NCBI RefSeq assembly: GCF_001426225.1
Contig: NZ_LMRT01000013.1
Span: 276,723-340,722 of the forward strand
DNA length: 64,000 nucleotides
Source of the DNA: Allobosea sp. Leaf344
GTDB taxonomy: Bacteria > Pseudomonadota > Alphaproteobacteria > Rhizobiales > Beijerinckiaceae
Reading direction: 5' to 3'
Made by a program: the position numbers and the translations under genes. Of the stretch, positions 27,906-38,126 are shown piece after piece; within the stretch, counting starts at the first letter, position 1; every line of letters starts with the position of its first letter. Under the pieces are notes generated by a model, which made no database searches, had not been told where the DNA came from, and worked only from the letters and a program-made list of their open reading frames with translations.

Positions 27906-28560
27906 GGTCGGCGCGCTGATCTTCGACATGGACGGCACCATCGTCGACAATATGCGCTTCCATGACGACGCCTGGGAGATCTGGCACCGGGAGCAGGGGC
28001 TGCCGTTCCAGCGCGACGGCTTCTTCAAGGCGACGGCGGGCAAGGCCAATGCCGAGATCCTGGGCGGCTATTATCCGGATGCCGATGCCGAGACGATCCT
28101 GCGCCTGTCGGAAACCAAGGAAGAGCTCTACCGCGCCAATTACCGGCCGCATGTCGCCGCGCTCGCCGGGCTGCTCGATCTGATGGGGAGGGCCGAGGCG
28201 CAGGGCCTGCCGATGGCCGTCGCCTCCGCCGCGCCACCCGCCAATATCGACGTGGTGCTGGACACGCTGGGGATCCGCCGGCGCTTCGCCACCATCGTCT
28301 CGCCGAGCCAGGGCTTTCGCGGCAAGCCGCATCCCGACATGTTCCTGGCCGCGGCAGAGCGGATGGGCGTGCCGCCCGTGAACTGCCTGGTCTATGAGGA
28401 CGCGCCGCTCGGCGTCGAGGCTGCACGGCGCGCCGGCATGCGCGCGGTCGCGCTGCTGACCATGCTGGACGCGGCGGATTTCGCCGGCTTCGACAATGTC
28501 ATCGCCTGCGCCCGGGATTTCGCCGGGCTCGACGGGCTGCCCGCTCTGCGGGCGCGCTGA
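27898..28560 (+). CDS. HAD-superfamily phosphatase, beta-phosphoglucomutase-like
   Basis: 220 residues. The nucleophile motif is FDMDGTIVDN, motif II lies in VASAAPPAN, the lysine is in FRGKPHPDMFL, and motif IV is YEDAPLGVEAARRAGM. A helical cap domain lies between. Cytoplasmic. The substrate is not known; phosphoglycolate or a sugar phosphate is likely. The start overlaps rimM by eight bases, and trmD begins four bases after its stop, so it is embedded in the translation operon. Confidence 0.88.
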   Translation: MSEVGALIFDMDGTIVDNMRFHDDAWEIWHREQGLPFQRDGFFKATAGKANAEILGGYYPDADAETILRLSETKEELYRANYRPHVAALAGLLDLMGRAEAQGLPMAVASAAPPANIDVVLDTLGIRRRFATIVSPSQGFRGKPHPDMFLAAAERMGVPPVNCLVYEDAPLGVEAARRAGMRAVALLTMLDAADFAGFDNVIACARDFAGLDGLPALRAR

Positions 28561-28563
28561 GCC

Positions 28564-29256
28564 ATGGGTTTCCGCGCCACCGTCCTGACGCTCTATCCCG
28601 AGATGTTCCCGGGGCCGCTCGGGGCGTCGCTGGCCGGCGAGGGGCTGCGCAAGGGGCTGTGGAGCCTGGAAACCCACCAGATCCGCGATCACGGCATCGG
28701 CCGGCACCGCAATGTCGACGATAATCCGGCCGGTGGCGGGGCGGGGATGGTGCTGCGCTGCGACGTGCTGGCGGCGGCGATCGATGCGGCCGTGCCCGCC
28801 GGGGATGCGCGCCCGCGGCTCCTGATGTCGCCGCGCGGGCGGCGGCTCGACCAGAGCTTCGTCCGCGATCTCGTCGCCGGGGACGGCGCGGTGATCGTCT
28901 GCGGCCGCTTCGAGGGCGTCGATGAGCGGGTGATCGAGGGGCGGGGGCTCACCGAAGTCTCGATCGGCGATTACATCCTCTCGGGCGGCGAGATGGCGGC
29001 GATGGTGGTGCTCGACGCCTGCGTCCGGCTGATCCCCGGCGTGATGGGCAAGGAAGCTTCCGGCACCGAGGAGAGCTTCGAGAGCGGGCTTCTGGAATAT
29101 CCGCATTACACGCGGCCGCGCGAATGGGAGGGGCGTGGGCTGCCCGAGGCGCTGCTCTCCGGCGATCACGCCCGCATCGCCCGCTGGCGGCGCGAGCAGG
29201 CCGAAGCCATAACCCGCGAACGCCGCCCCGATCTCTGGGCGGCGCACAAGGGGTGA
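28564..29256 (+). CDS. trmD: tRNA (guanine-N1-)-methyltransferase TrmD
   Basis: 230 residues. It has [10 protein letters not shown], the [11 protein letters not shown] region, the knotted SAM site with [11 protein letters not shown] and [17 protein letters not shown], and [14 protein letters not shown]. It makes m1G37 in tRNAs, which prevents +1 frameshifting. In relatives rplS normally follows; here a palindrome array follows instead. Confidence 0.97.
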   Translation: MGFRATVLTLYPEMFPGPLGASLAGEGLRKGLWSLETHQIRDHGIGRHRNVDDNPAGGGAGMVLRCDVLAAAIDAAVPAGDARPRLLMSPRGRRLDQSFVRDLVAGDGAVIVCGRFEGVDERVIEGRGLTEVSIGDYILSGGEMAAMVVLDACVRLIPGVMGKEASGTEESFESGLLEYPHYTRPREWEGRGLPEALLSGDHARIARWRREQAEAITRERRPDLWAAHKG

Positions 29257-29271
29257 TGGCGGGTTCGAATC

Positions 29272-30413
29272 GTCATTGCGAGCGTAGCGAAGCAACCCAG
29301 AGTGCAGAGCTCGACGTCATTGGATTGCTTCGCTTCGCTCGCAAAGACGGATTGGGGGTGTCGCGAGGGGTGATGGCGGGCCGCAAAATCGTCATTGCGA
29401 TCGCAGCGAAGCAACCCAGAGTGCAGGAGCTCGACGCCCCCCTAGGTTGCTTCGCTGCGCTCGCAATGACGTTTCTGGAGTGTCGCGAGGGGTTCTCGAC
29501 ACCGTCATTGCGAGCGTAGCGAAGCAACCCAGAGTACAGAGCTCGACGCCACTGGACTGCTTCGCTGCGCTCGCAAAGACGGGTTGGGGGTGTTGCCAGG
29601 GGTGATGGCGGGCCGCAAAATCGTCATTGCGAGCGCAGCGAAGCAACTCAGGATGACAGAGCTCGACGCCCCCTAGGTTGCTTCGCTGCGCTCGCAAAGA
29701 CGGTTCTGGAGTGTCGCGAGGGGTTCTCGACATCGTCATTGCGAGCGCAGCGAAGCAACCCAGAGCGCAGAGCCCGACGTCACTGGATTGCTTCGCTTCG
29801 CTCGCAAAGACGGATTGGGGGTGTTGCCAGGGGTGATGGCGGGTTCGAATTGTCATTGCGAGCGCAGCGAAGCAACCCAGAGTGCAGGAGCTCGACGCCC
29901 CCCTGGGTTGCTTCGCTGCGCTCGCAATGACGGGTTGGGAGTGTCGCCAGGGGTTGATGGCGGGTTCTCAACATCGTCATTGCGAGCGCAGCGAAGCAAC
30001 CCAGAGTGCAGAGCTCGACGCCCCCCTAGGTTGCTTCGCTGCGCTCGCAAAGACGGGTTGGGGGTGTTGCCAGGGGTGATGGTGGGTTCGCCCAATCGTC
30101 ATTGCGAGCGAAGCGAAGCAACCCAGGCGCACGGAGCTCGACGCCCCCTAGGTTGCTTCGCTGCGCTCGCAATGACGGGTTGGGGGTGTTGCTAGGGGTG
30201 ATGGTGGGTTCGCCCAATCGTCATTGCGAGCGAAGCGAAGCAACCCAGGATGACAGAGCCCGACGCCCCCCTGGGTTGCTTCGCTGCGCTCGCAAAGACG
30301 GTTCTGGAGTGTCGCGAGGGGTTCTCGAAACCGTCATTGCGAGCGAAGCGAAGCAATCCAGGATGACAGAGCTCGACGCCCTCCTGGGTTGCTTCGCTCC
30401 GCTCGCAATGACG
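29272..30413. repeat. Tandem array of ten ~78-base imperfect palindromes
   Basis: Ten units begin with GTCATTGCGA (the variant T or A allowed in the stem) at 29272, 29391, 29504, 29623, 29735, 29852, 29976, 30098, 30220 and 30333, with spacings of 112-124 bases. Each has a left arm TTGCGAGCG-AGCGAAGCAA-CCCAG, a variable ~25-base centre, and a right arm GGTTGCTTCGCT-CGCTCGCAA-GACG, so each can fold into a long hairpin. Linkers of 30-45 bases come in two types (one with GTTCTGGAGTGTCGCGAGG, one with TTGGGGGTGTTGCCAGGG). No gene lies inside. The repeat type is a known dispersed alphaproteobacterial element. The clustering of ten is notable. Confidence 0.93.
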
Positions 30414-30442
30414 GGCCGGGAGCGTCGCGAGGCCGACGCTGG

Positions 30443-31582
30443 CTACTGCGCCGGTCTGACCCGCAGCAGGCGGCCCTTCGCGTCGTCCGCCAGCAGATAG
30501 AGATAGCCGTCCGGCCCCTGGCGTACGTCGCGGATGCGCTCGCCCAGATCGGCCAGCAGCCGCTCCTCGCCCGTCACCGCTTCGCCGCTGGTCGAGAGGC
30601 GGATCAGCATCTGGCCGGCGAGGGCGCCGACGAAGAGGGAGTTCTTCCAGGCGGGCCAGCGCTCGCCCGTATAAAAGGCTGCGCCCGAAGGGGCGATCGA
30701 GGGATCCCAATAGAAGATCGGCTGCTCCATCCCGGCTTTCGCGGTGCCCTCGCCGATCTTGGCACCGGAATAGTCGATCCCATAGGTGATGACCGGCCAG
30801 CCATAGTTCAGCCCCGGCTGCGGCGTGTTGACCTCGTCACCGCCGCGAGCGCCGTGCTCCACGGTCCAGATCCGGCCGCTGCCGGGATGCAGCGCCGCGC
30901 CCTGCACGTTGCGATGGCCGATCGACCAGATCTCCGGCTGCCAGCCCGGCTTCTTCGGATTATCGGCGGGAACCGAGCCGTCCGGGCCGATGCGAACCAG
31001 CTTGCCGATGTGGTTCTGCGGGTTCTGGGCCTCGTCCTTATGCCCGAAGCGATCCCCCAGCGTGACGAACAGCGCGCCGCTCCGGTCGAAGACGAGCCGC
31101 GAGCCGAAATGCATCGAGCTGTTGATCGCCGGCATCTGCCGGAAGATGATCTGGACATCCTCCAGACCGGTGGCGTTCGCATTCAGCCGGCCGCGGCCGA
31201 CGCTGGTGCCGTTGCCACCCTGGCGCGGCTCCGAAAAGGAGAAATACACCAGCCGGTTCTCCGCGAAACGGGGATCGACCACGATATCGAGCAGGCCGCC
31301 CTGCCCGCGGCCGGCGACATTGGGCAGGCCGGTGAGGGGGCGCGACAGCTGGCCCTGCGGCGTCACCAGGCGCAGCCGCCCCGGCCGCTCCGTGACCAGC
31401 ATGCCGCCATCGGGCAGGAAGGCGAGGCCCCAGGCATGTTCGAGCCCGCTCGCCACAGTCTCGACGAGGAGGTCGCCGGCGGAGGAGGGGAAACGCTGCG
31501 GCTGCTGCTGTGCCTGCCCCGGGCTCGCGAGCGCGACGAAGAGGGCGGCCAGGAGCGCCAGGGGAGCGAGACGACGGGCCAT
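30443..31582 (-). CDS. PQQ-dependent sugar dehydrogenase (YliI/Asd-like), secreted
   Basis: 379 residues. The signal peptide (about 1-24, ending GQAQ) precedes a six-bladed beta-propeller (GSDH fold). The WSIGHRNVQG motif has the PQQ-contacting residues, and GARGGDEVN and NYGWPVITYGIDY are also typical. It oxidises aldoses in the periplasm using PQQ and passes electrons to the respiratory chain. AGGAG precedes ATG 31582 by six bases. No PQQ synthesis gene is nearby. Confidence 0.92.
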   Translation of the reverse strand: MARRLAPLALLAALFVALASPGQAQQQPQRFPSSAGDLLVETVASGLEHAWGLAFLPDGGMLVTERPGRLRLVTPQGQLSRPLTGLPNVAGRGQGGLLDIVVDPRFAENRLVYFSFSEPRQGGNGTSVGRGRLNANATGLEDVQIIFRQMPAINSSMHFGSRLVFDRSGALFVTLGDRFGHKDEAQNPQNHIGKLVRIGPDGSVPADNPKKPGWQPEIWSIGHRNVQGAALHPGSGRIWTVEHGARGGDEVNTPQPGLNYGWPVITYGIDYSGAKIGEGTAKAGMEQPIFYWDPSIAPSGAAFYTGERWPAWKNSLFVGALAGQMLIRLSTSGEAVTGEERLLADLGERIRDVRQGPDGYLYLLADDAKGRLLRVRPAQ

Positions 31583-31678
31583 GCGGAACTCCTGCTTCTT
31601 GATGCCTGGGGGAGGAGATGGCGGGTGGATGGGCCGCAGCCAAGCACGCGCCCGCGGACTCACGGCAAAGTGAGCCCG

Positions 31679-32275
31679 TCAGCGGGAGGCAATGCGCGCC
31701 ACGGGGCGATGGTTCCCGTCGCCGTCCCGGGCCAGCACCACGATCTCGCCGGAGCGCGGAAAGATGCCGGTCAGCGCCGTGATGTTGACCTGATGCGTCA
31801 CCATCACCACGGCCGCCGCATCGGCCGGAAGCGCTTGCAGCCGCCGCCTCAGCGCCGCCGTGGCGTTCTGCTGCTCGCCGCGCCGCTCGAAGAAGGAGTT
31901 CAGCGCCTCGGGGGCGTCGGCCACGGGACCGAGCGCCATCAGGGACGCGGTTTCGCGGGCGCGGCACCATTGGCTGGTGAGCACCTGCGACACGGCGATG
32001 CCGCGCTGCCGGAACGCCTCGCCGAGCGCGGTCGCCTGCGCACGCCCGGTAGGTCCGAGATTGCGCTGCGTCGCGCAATCCTCGAGCCGGAAGCCGGCAG
32101 GGTCCCCGGTGCCGGGGGCGTCGGCATGGCGCATCAGCGCGACGCTGCCTTGCTGCTTCAGCAGGCGCCAGCCCGCTTCCGCCGCGGTCTCGACCGCCTG
32201 GGCGGGGCCGGTGGCGAGCGCGACCAGCAGAGCGAGCGCGCCCCGCATCCCATGAGAGCGTGCCGGCCCGGCCAT
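31679..32275 (-). CDS. Secreted histidine phosphatase superfamily protein
   Basis: 198 residues. A short n-region and hydrophobic helix (ALALLVALATGPAQA) suggest export. LMRHADAPG carries the catalytic RH pair (RHA instead of RHG) and the C-terminal VMVTHQVNITALTG has the second histidine. The cysteine and basic residues resemble phosphoglycerate-mutase-type acid phosphatases. The start at 32275 lies five bases after the Bug-type gene's stop. ATG 32248 is an alternative. The substrate is unknown. Confidence 0.85.
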   Translation of the reverse strand: MAGPARSHGMRGALALLVALATGPAQAVETAAEAGWRLLKQQGSVALMRHADAPGTGDPAGFRLEDCATQRNLGPTGRAQATALGEAFRQRGIAVSQVLTSQWCRARETASLMALGPVADAPEALNSFFERRGEQQNATAALRRRLQALPADAAAVVMVTHQVNITALTGIFPRSGEIVVLARDGDGNHRPVARIASR

Positions 32276-32279
32276 GCGG

Positions 32280-33254
32280 CTATTCCGGCTTCACCCCGGC
32301 CGCTTCGATAATGCCCTTCCAGGTCGCGATTTCCTGCTGGTGATAGGGCTTGAAGGCGGCGGGATCGCGGACCTTGAGCGTGAAGCCGAGCTTCAGGATC
32401 GCCTCGGTGACGGCCGGCTTGGCGATGGCGGCGATCGCCGAGCGGGACAGCGTGTCGAGCACCGGCGCCGGCGTCGCGGCCGGGGCGAAGAAGGCCGCCC
32501 AGGAATCGGCGTCGGCATCGCTCACACCCTGCTCCCGCAGCGTCGGGATGTCCTTGGCGCGCGGGTTGCGCTCCGGGCTGGCGAGCGCGAGTGCGCGCAT
32601 CGAGCCGGCCTGGATCTGCGAGAGCACGCTGGGAAGCGTGGAATTGGCGATGTCGATGCGCCCGCCCACCAGCTCCTGCACCAGCGGCGCCGCGCCGCGG
32701 AACGGCACATGCGTCATCTTGATGCCGGTGCGCTGCATGAACAGCTCCATGGCGAGATGCGAGCCGGAGCCGACGCCCGTCGACCCGTAGTTCAGCTTGC
32801 CGGGCTCGGCCTTGGCCAGCGCCACGAGCTCGGCGATCGACTTGGCCGGCAGGTCGTTGCGGACGACGAAGGCATGTTCGAAGGCGCCGACGCCGCACAG
32901 CGGCGCGAAATCCTTGACTGCGTCATAGCCCGGCTCCTTCAGCAGGAACATGTTGTTGCCATGCGTCTGGTTGTTGCCGAAAATAATGGTGTGCCCGTCC
33001 GGATTGGCCCTGGCGACGGCGCGGGTCCCGACCGCGCCGGAGGCGCCGGCCCGATTTTCGACGATGACGTTCTGGCCGATCGAGCCTGCCATTTCCTGCG
33101 CCACCAGCCGCGCGATCGCGTCGGTGGGACCGCCGGCGGGATAGGGCACGACGAGCGTGATGACCTGCGAGGGGAAGCTCTGCGCCCGCAGGATCGTCGG
33201 GGCGAACACGGCCCCGGCCACCAGGCCGAGCGTGGAACGGCGGGTCAAACTCAT
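32280..33254 (-). CDS. Bug-type (TctC-like) periplasmic substrate-binding protein
   Basis: 324 residues. A twin-arginine-like signal (SLTRRSTLGLVAGAVFAP) is followed by the family's LVVPYPAGGPTDAIARLVAQ and NRAGASGAVGTRAVARANPDG motifs. These proteins deliver carboxylates and other ligands to tripartite tricarboxylate transporters, but no tctA or tctB homologue is nearby. GGGAGAG precedes ATG 33254. It ends five bases before the histidine phosphatase gene, so they may form an operon. Confidence 0.9.
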   Translation of the reverse strand: MSLTRRSTLGLVAGAVFAPTILRAQSFPSQVITLVVPYPAGGPTDAIARLVAQEMAGSIGQNVIVENRAGASGAVGTRAVARANPDGHTIIFGNNQTHGNNMFLLKEPGYDAVKDFAPLCGVGAFEHAFVVRNDLPAKSIAELVALAKAEPGKLNYGSTGVGSGSHLAMELFMQRTGIKMTHVPFRGAAPLVQELVGGRIDIANSTLPSVLSQIQAGSMRALALASPERNPRAKDIPTLREQGVSDADADSWAAFFAPAATPAPVLDTLSRSAIAAIAKPAVTEAILKLGFTLKVRDPAAFKPYHQQEIATWKGIIEAAGVKPE

Positions 33255-33402
33255 CGATCTCTCCCTTTGGCCCGCTTTCGGCACGGGCTCGTGCCGGGCA
33301 GAGTTAAGGGCAAAGGCGCCATGCGTCCAGCCGCAGATGTGCCGCAGCCGCGAGGCGCTAGGCTGGGGTCCTCCGGCATCGCCAGCACAGGGAAACGCAG
33401 CC

Positions 33403-34215
33403 ATGGCCATCCGCATCGAGCGATCCGGCAAGGTCGCCACCGTGATCCACAGCCGCCCCGAGGCGCGCAACGCCATGGATCCCGACAGCGCCGAGGCGCT
33501 GACGCAGGCCTTCCTCACCCTGGATCGCGACAGCGAGGTCTCCGCCATCGTGTTCTGGGGGGAGGGCGGGGCCTTCTGCGCGGGCTGGGACCTGAAATAC
33601 GCTCAGGCCTTCACCGAGCCCGACCGCTTCCGGAGCGAGATCGTCGAGGGGCTCGCCTTTCCCGCGGGCGACGGGCCGGCGCCGCGCGGGCCGATGGGGC
33701 CGTCGCGGCTGGAGATGTCGAAGCCGGTGATCGCCGCCGTCGAGGGGCCGGCCGTGGCCGGCGGCATGGAGCTGGCGCTGTGGTGCGATGTCCGGGTGCT
33801 GGCGGAGAGCGCGTTCTTCGGGGTGTTTTGCCGCCGCTGGGGCATTCCGCTGATCGATGGCGGAACGGTGCGCCTGCCGCGCCTGGTCGGGCAGGGGCGG
33901 GCACTCGAGATCATCCTGACCGGGCGCAAGGTCGAGGCGCAGGAGGCGCTGCGGATCGGGCTCTGCGAGCAGGTCGTCGCCGATGGCGCGGCGCGGGCCG
34001 CGGCGGAGGCGATGGCGCAGCAGATCGCCCGCTTTCCGCCGGGCGCCATGCTGGCCGACAGGCGCAGCACCATCGCCGGCCATGGGCTGCCGCTGCGCGA
34101 GGCGCTGGCGCGGGAATGGGCGGGCGGCGTCGCGACGATCGGGTCCGAGGGCGCCGCCGGCGCGGCCCGCTTCGCGAGCGGCAAGGGCCGGGGCGGCGAT
34201 TTCTCGGATATCTGA
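33403..34215 (+). CDS. Enoyl-CoA hydratase/isomerase (crotonase family)
   Basis: 270 residues. The oxyanion region reads EGGAFCAGWDLKYAQAF, followed by GPAVAGGMELALWCDVRV and RRWGIPLIDGGTVRLPRLVG, a typical crotonase core. The N-terminus RIERSGKVATVIHSRPEARNAMD fits. It probably acts on an acyl-CoA in fatty acid or amino acid degradation. AGGGA lies nine bases before ATG 33403. It is divergent from the Bug-type gene. Confidence 0.9.
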   Translation: MAIRIERSGKVATVIHSRPEARNAMDPDSAEALTQAFLTLDRDSEVSAIVFWGEGGAFCAGWDLKYAQAFTEPDRFRSEIVEGLAFPAGDGPAPRGPMGPSRLEMSKPVIAAVEGPAVAGGMELALWCDVRVLAESAFFGVFCRRWGIPLIDGGTVRLPRLVGQGRALEIILTGRKVEAQEALRIGLCEQVVADGAARAAAEAMAQQIARFPPGAMLADRRSTIAGHGLPLREALAREWAGGVATIGSEGAAGAARFASGKGRGGDFSDI

Positions 34216-34218
34216 GCG

Positions 34219-34689
34219 TCAGGCCGCGAAGCCGGCGCGTTTCAGCCGCTGGATCGCGAGGTCGAGCGCCTGCAGGAAAGCCGAGCGGTCCTTCGGCGCG
34301 AAGGGCCGCGGCCCGCCGGAGGCGGCGCCCATCGCGCGCAGATCCTCCATCATGTCGCGCGTCGCCAGCGCCATGCCGATGGAGGCATCGGTGAAGGGCT
34401 TGCCGGTGTGGCCGATGACGTCGGCGCCCGCCCTGATGCAGCGCGCGGCGAGCGGGATGTCGCCGGTGACGACGATCGCGCCGCGGGCCGCGCGTTCCGC
34501 GATCCAGTCATCGGCGGCGTCGAACCCGTCGGAGACGATGACGCGCTGGATCCAGGGCTCGCGCGGGACCGCCATGAAGCTGTTGGCGACGACGAAGACC
34601 GTGATCCCGTGCCGTTCGGCGACCCGGTAGATCTCCGGCTTCACCGGGCAGGCATCGGCATCCACGAAGATCTGAATCGGGTTCGTCAT
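34219..34689 (-). CDS. YaiI/YqxD family protein (DUF188, PIN-like)
   Basis: 156 residues. [18 protein letters not shown] at the N-terminus and [13 protein letters not shown] in the middle are diagnostic of DUF188. The fold resembles PIN-like nucleases, and several acidic residues could bind metal, but no activity is established. It is convergent with the crotonase gene (three bases apart) and divergent from the SemiSWEET gene. Confidence 0.9.
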   Translation of the reverse strand: MTNPIQIFVDADACPVKPEIYRVAERHGITVFVVANSFMAVPREPWIQRVIVSDGFDAADDWIAERAARGAIVVTGDIPLAARCIRAGADVIGHTGKPFTDASIGMALATRDMMEDLRAMGAASGGPRPFAPKDRSAFLQALDLAIQRLKRAGFAA

Positions 34690-34793
34690 GCCGCGAGCCT
34701 ATAGCATGGCGCGGGTGCGCAATGGCGATTGCACGCGGCCCGGTGCAATGTCATCGCAACGGCGCCATCGCCCGTGATTCCGGAAGCCTTCCC

Positions 34794-35054
34794 ATGTCCC
34801 CCCTCCTGATCGAGATCCTCGGCTTCGCCGCCGCGACGCTGACCACTTTGTGCTGGGTGCCGCAGGCCCTGCAGACCATCCGGACACGGGATACGCGCGC
34901 GATCTCGCTCTCGGCCCAGGGCTTCTTCGCGCTCGGGATCATCCTGTGGCTGGTCTATGGGCTGCTGCTGATGTCCTGGCCGCTGATCCTGGCCAATGCG
35001 ATCACGCTCTGCCTGATCCTGATCATCCTGGGCATGAAACTCCGCTATGGCTGA
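34794..35054 (+). CDS. SemiSWEET-family PQ-loop sugar transporter
   Basis: 86 residues, three transmembrane helices, with the PQ motif in CWVPQALQTIRTRDTRAISL. SemiSWEETs act as homodimers and move sugars such as glucose or sucrose by facilitated diffusion. ATG 34794 gives the standard N-terminus. It is close upstream of the DUF486 gene. Confidence 0.88.
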   Translation: MSPLLIEILGFAAATLTTLCWVPQALQTIRTRDTRAISLSAQGFFALGIILWLVYGLLLMSWPLILANAITLCLILIILGMKLRYG

Positions 35055-35114
35055 GCGCCCCTGTCCCCATACGGGACAGCGCCCTATCCTCCGCCGTGCC
35101 GTCCGGGACCGATC

Positions 35115-35471
35115 ATGCCAGCCATCACCGCCGCCCATATCCTGCCGATCCTGATGCTGCTCGGCTCGAACCTGTTCATGACCTTCGCCTGGTACGGGCA
35201 TCTCAGCTACAAGAGCACCGCGATCTGGCTCGCCATCCTGGCGAGCTGGATGATCGCGCTGCCGGAATACATGCTCGCCGTGCCCGCCAACCGCATCGGC
35301 TCATCCGTCTATTCCGCGGCGGAGCTGAAGACGATGCAGGAGGTGATCACGCTCGTGATCTTCGCGGGGTTCTCGGTGTTCTGGCTGAAGCAGCCGCTGA
35401 GCTGGCACCATGGCGCGGGCTTCGTGCTGATCGCGGCCGGCGCGGCCATCATCTTCCAGGCAAAGGCATGA
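35115..35471 (+). CDS. DUF486 (DMT-superfamily) small membrane protein
   Basis: 118 residues, four transmembrane helices: ILPILMLLGSNLFMTFAWY, AIWLAILASWMIALPEYM, a third with ITLVIFAGFSVFWL and a fourth with AGFVLIAAGAAIIF. The AVPANRIG and TMQEVITL stretches are diagnostic of DUF486. Possibly half-transporters that dimerise. Substrate unknown. The stop overlaps the methyltransferase start (ATGA), implying coupled translation. Confidence 0.9.
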   Translation: MPAITAAHILPILMLLGSNLFMTFAWYGHLSYKSTAIWLAILASWMIALPEYMLAVPANRIGSSVYSAAELKTMQEVITLVIFAGFSVFWLKQPLSWHHGAGFVLIAAGAAIIFQAKA

Positions 35472-36235
35472 GCATGACCGATCTTCCCTCTCCGGGCCAT
35501 GAGGCGGTCTCGGCCTATCTCGACGGCGGCTATGCCAGCGTCGTCGGCATGTCCTCGCGCTTCGCCGCGGCGATCTGCGCCAGGCTGCTGCGGCTGCAAT
35601 CGGAGGAGGGGATCGCCGGTTCGATCGCCGAGATCGGCTGTTTCGAGGGGCGCTTCTTCATCGCGCTCGCCCATGCGCTGGAGCCCGGCGAGCTGGCGAT
35701 CGGCGTCGACATCTTCTCCTGGCCCAATCCCGAGGTGAAGGACCGGTTCGAGGCGAATTGCCTGAGGCACGGCATCGCGCCTGAGCGGCGCGTCACCGTG
35801 CAAGGCGACAGCGGCGCGATGACCGCGGAGGAGCTGATGGCCCATGCCGGCGGCGAGCGCCTGCGGCTGATCCATATCGATGGCGAGCATTCCCGCGCGG
35901 CGCTGGCGAAGGACCTCGAACTGGCGACGCAATGCCTGAGCGAGGGCGGGCTGATCGTGCTCGACGACATGCTGCACCCCGGCTACCCCACGCTGATGGT
36001 AGCGGTGCAGGCCTATCTCGAGGCGCATCCCGAGATCGTGCCGCTCTGCGTGATCGACCGCGAAACCATCGTCGGCGCGACGAAATTCGTGCTGTGCCAG
36101 CGTGACTGGTTCGAGCGCTATCAGGCCAAGATGCTCGTGATCTTCAAGGAACAGATCTGGCCCCTCGGCGCGGATTTCGAACCGCATTGGTGCCTGGTCC
36201 TGTCGCAGGATACGCGGCTCGCCGAGATCGTCTGA
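35468..36235 (+). CDS. Class I SAM-dependent methyltransferase
   Basis: 255 residues. The SAM-binding segment is GSIAEIGCFEGRFFIALAHAL, followed by AIGVDIFSW, QGDSGAMTAEEL, LIHIDGEHSRAAL and the GLIVLDDMLHPGY block, matching the Methyltransf_24 group. The acceptor is unknown. ATG 35468 overlaps the upstream stop by four bases and has AGG seven bases before. ATG 35474 is an alternative. Confidence 0.85.
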   Translation: MSMTDLPSPGHEAVSAYLDGGYASVVGMSSRFAAAICARLLRLQSEEGIAGSIAEIGCFEGRFFIALAHALEPGELAIGVDIFSWPNPEVKDRFEANCLRHGIAPERRVTVQGDSGAMTAEELMAHAGGERLRLIHIDGEHSRAALAKDLELATQCLSEGGLIVLDDMLHPGYPTLMVAVQAYLEAHPEIVPLCVIDRETIVGATKFVLCQRDWFERYQAKMLVIFKEQIWPLGADFEPHWCLVLSQDTRLAEIV

Positions 36236-36274
36236 CCGGCCGCCGGGGGCGTGGCTCGTCCGCTGCGCCGGCGG

Positions 36275-36679
36275 TCAGCGCCCCAGCGGCAGCTTCTCCG
36301 CCTGCCAGCCGCCCGGGCCCAGCATGCCGCCGCGGATGACCAGCAGGTCGCGCCAGCCGCGCTGGGCGAGCTTGCGCTGCACGCTCGCCGCCAGCCCGCC
36401 CGTCCGGTCGATGAGCGCGATCCGCTTGCCGGCATTGTCGAGCCGCAGCCCGGCGAGCCGGAGTTCGAAGCCCGGCGAGGCGGCATCGAGCTTCACCGCC
36501 CCGAGCGGCACCCCGTCATCGTCCCATTCCCGGGCGGTGCGGATGTCGACCAGCACCAGGCTCCCGGCACGCACCTGCTCATGGGCATCGCGGGCCGGGA
36601 GGAGCGATTGCCCGGCGGCGGGCTGAATCAGAAGGGCGCCGCCGATCACGGCAGCGCCCCAGATCGCAAAGCCGCCCAA
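36275..36679 (-). CDS. Secreted rhodanese-like domain protein lacking the catalytic Cys
   Basis: About 134 residues from TTG 36679, or 124 from GTG 36649. The hydrophobic start (FAIWGAAVIGGALLI) suggests export. The rhodanese fold is visible in LVLVDIRTAREWDDDGVPLGAVKLD and ends with an WRDLLVIRGGMLG strand. The active-site loop normally begins with Cys (CRxG), but here reads IDRTGG, so sulfurtransferase activity is unlikely. It starts just after the aspartate aminotransferase gene. The start codon is uncertain. Confidence 0.68.
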   Translation of the reverse strand: MGGFAIWGAAVIGGALLIQPAAGQSLLPARDAHEQVRAGSLVLVDIRTAREWDDDGVPLGAVKLDAASPGFELRLAGLRLDNAGKRIALIDRTGGLAASVQRKLAQRGWRDLLVIRGGMLGPGGWQAEKLPLGR

Positions 36680-36687
36680 GGCCGCGC

Positions 36688-37944
<1,257 letters not shown>

Positions 37945-38126
37945 TTAGGGCCCGGAGCCGGCTACCGCAAGCGCGACTGCGTGATCGCGGCCAGTAGCGG
38001 ACGGAATGATACGAGGTCGGCGGCCCGCCGAAGATGTGTCGTGAAGCCGGCTGAAAAGGTGCATGGTGGCGGCTCCGGCCGCGAGGCCACCGACAGCGCG
38101 CCAGGGGCGTGCGGAAAGCATCCCGC

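Noticed and set aside
29272..30413. Regularly spaced repeats that look like a CRISPR array
   Set aside because: The repeated part is about 78 bases and palindromic, linkers are not unique, and no cas gene is nearby.
29260..30420. Open reading frames inside the palindrome array giving peptides such as HCERSEATQ
   Set aside because: They are translations of the repeat itself, occur in several frames and both strands, and lack ribosome binding sites.
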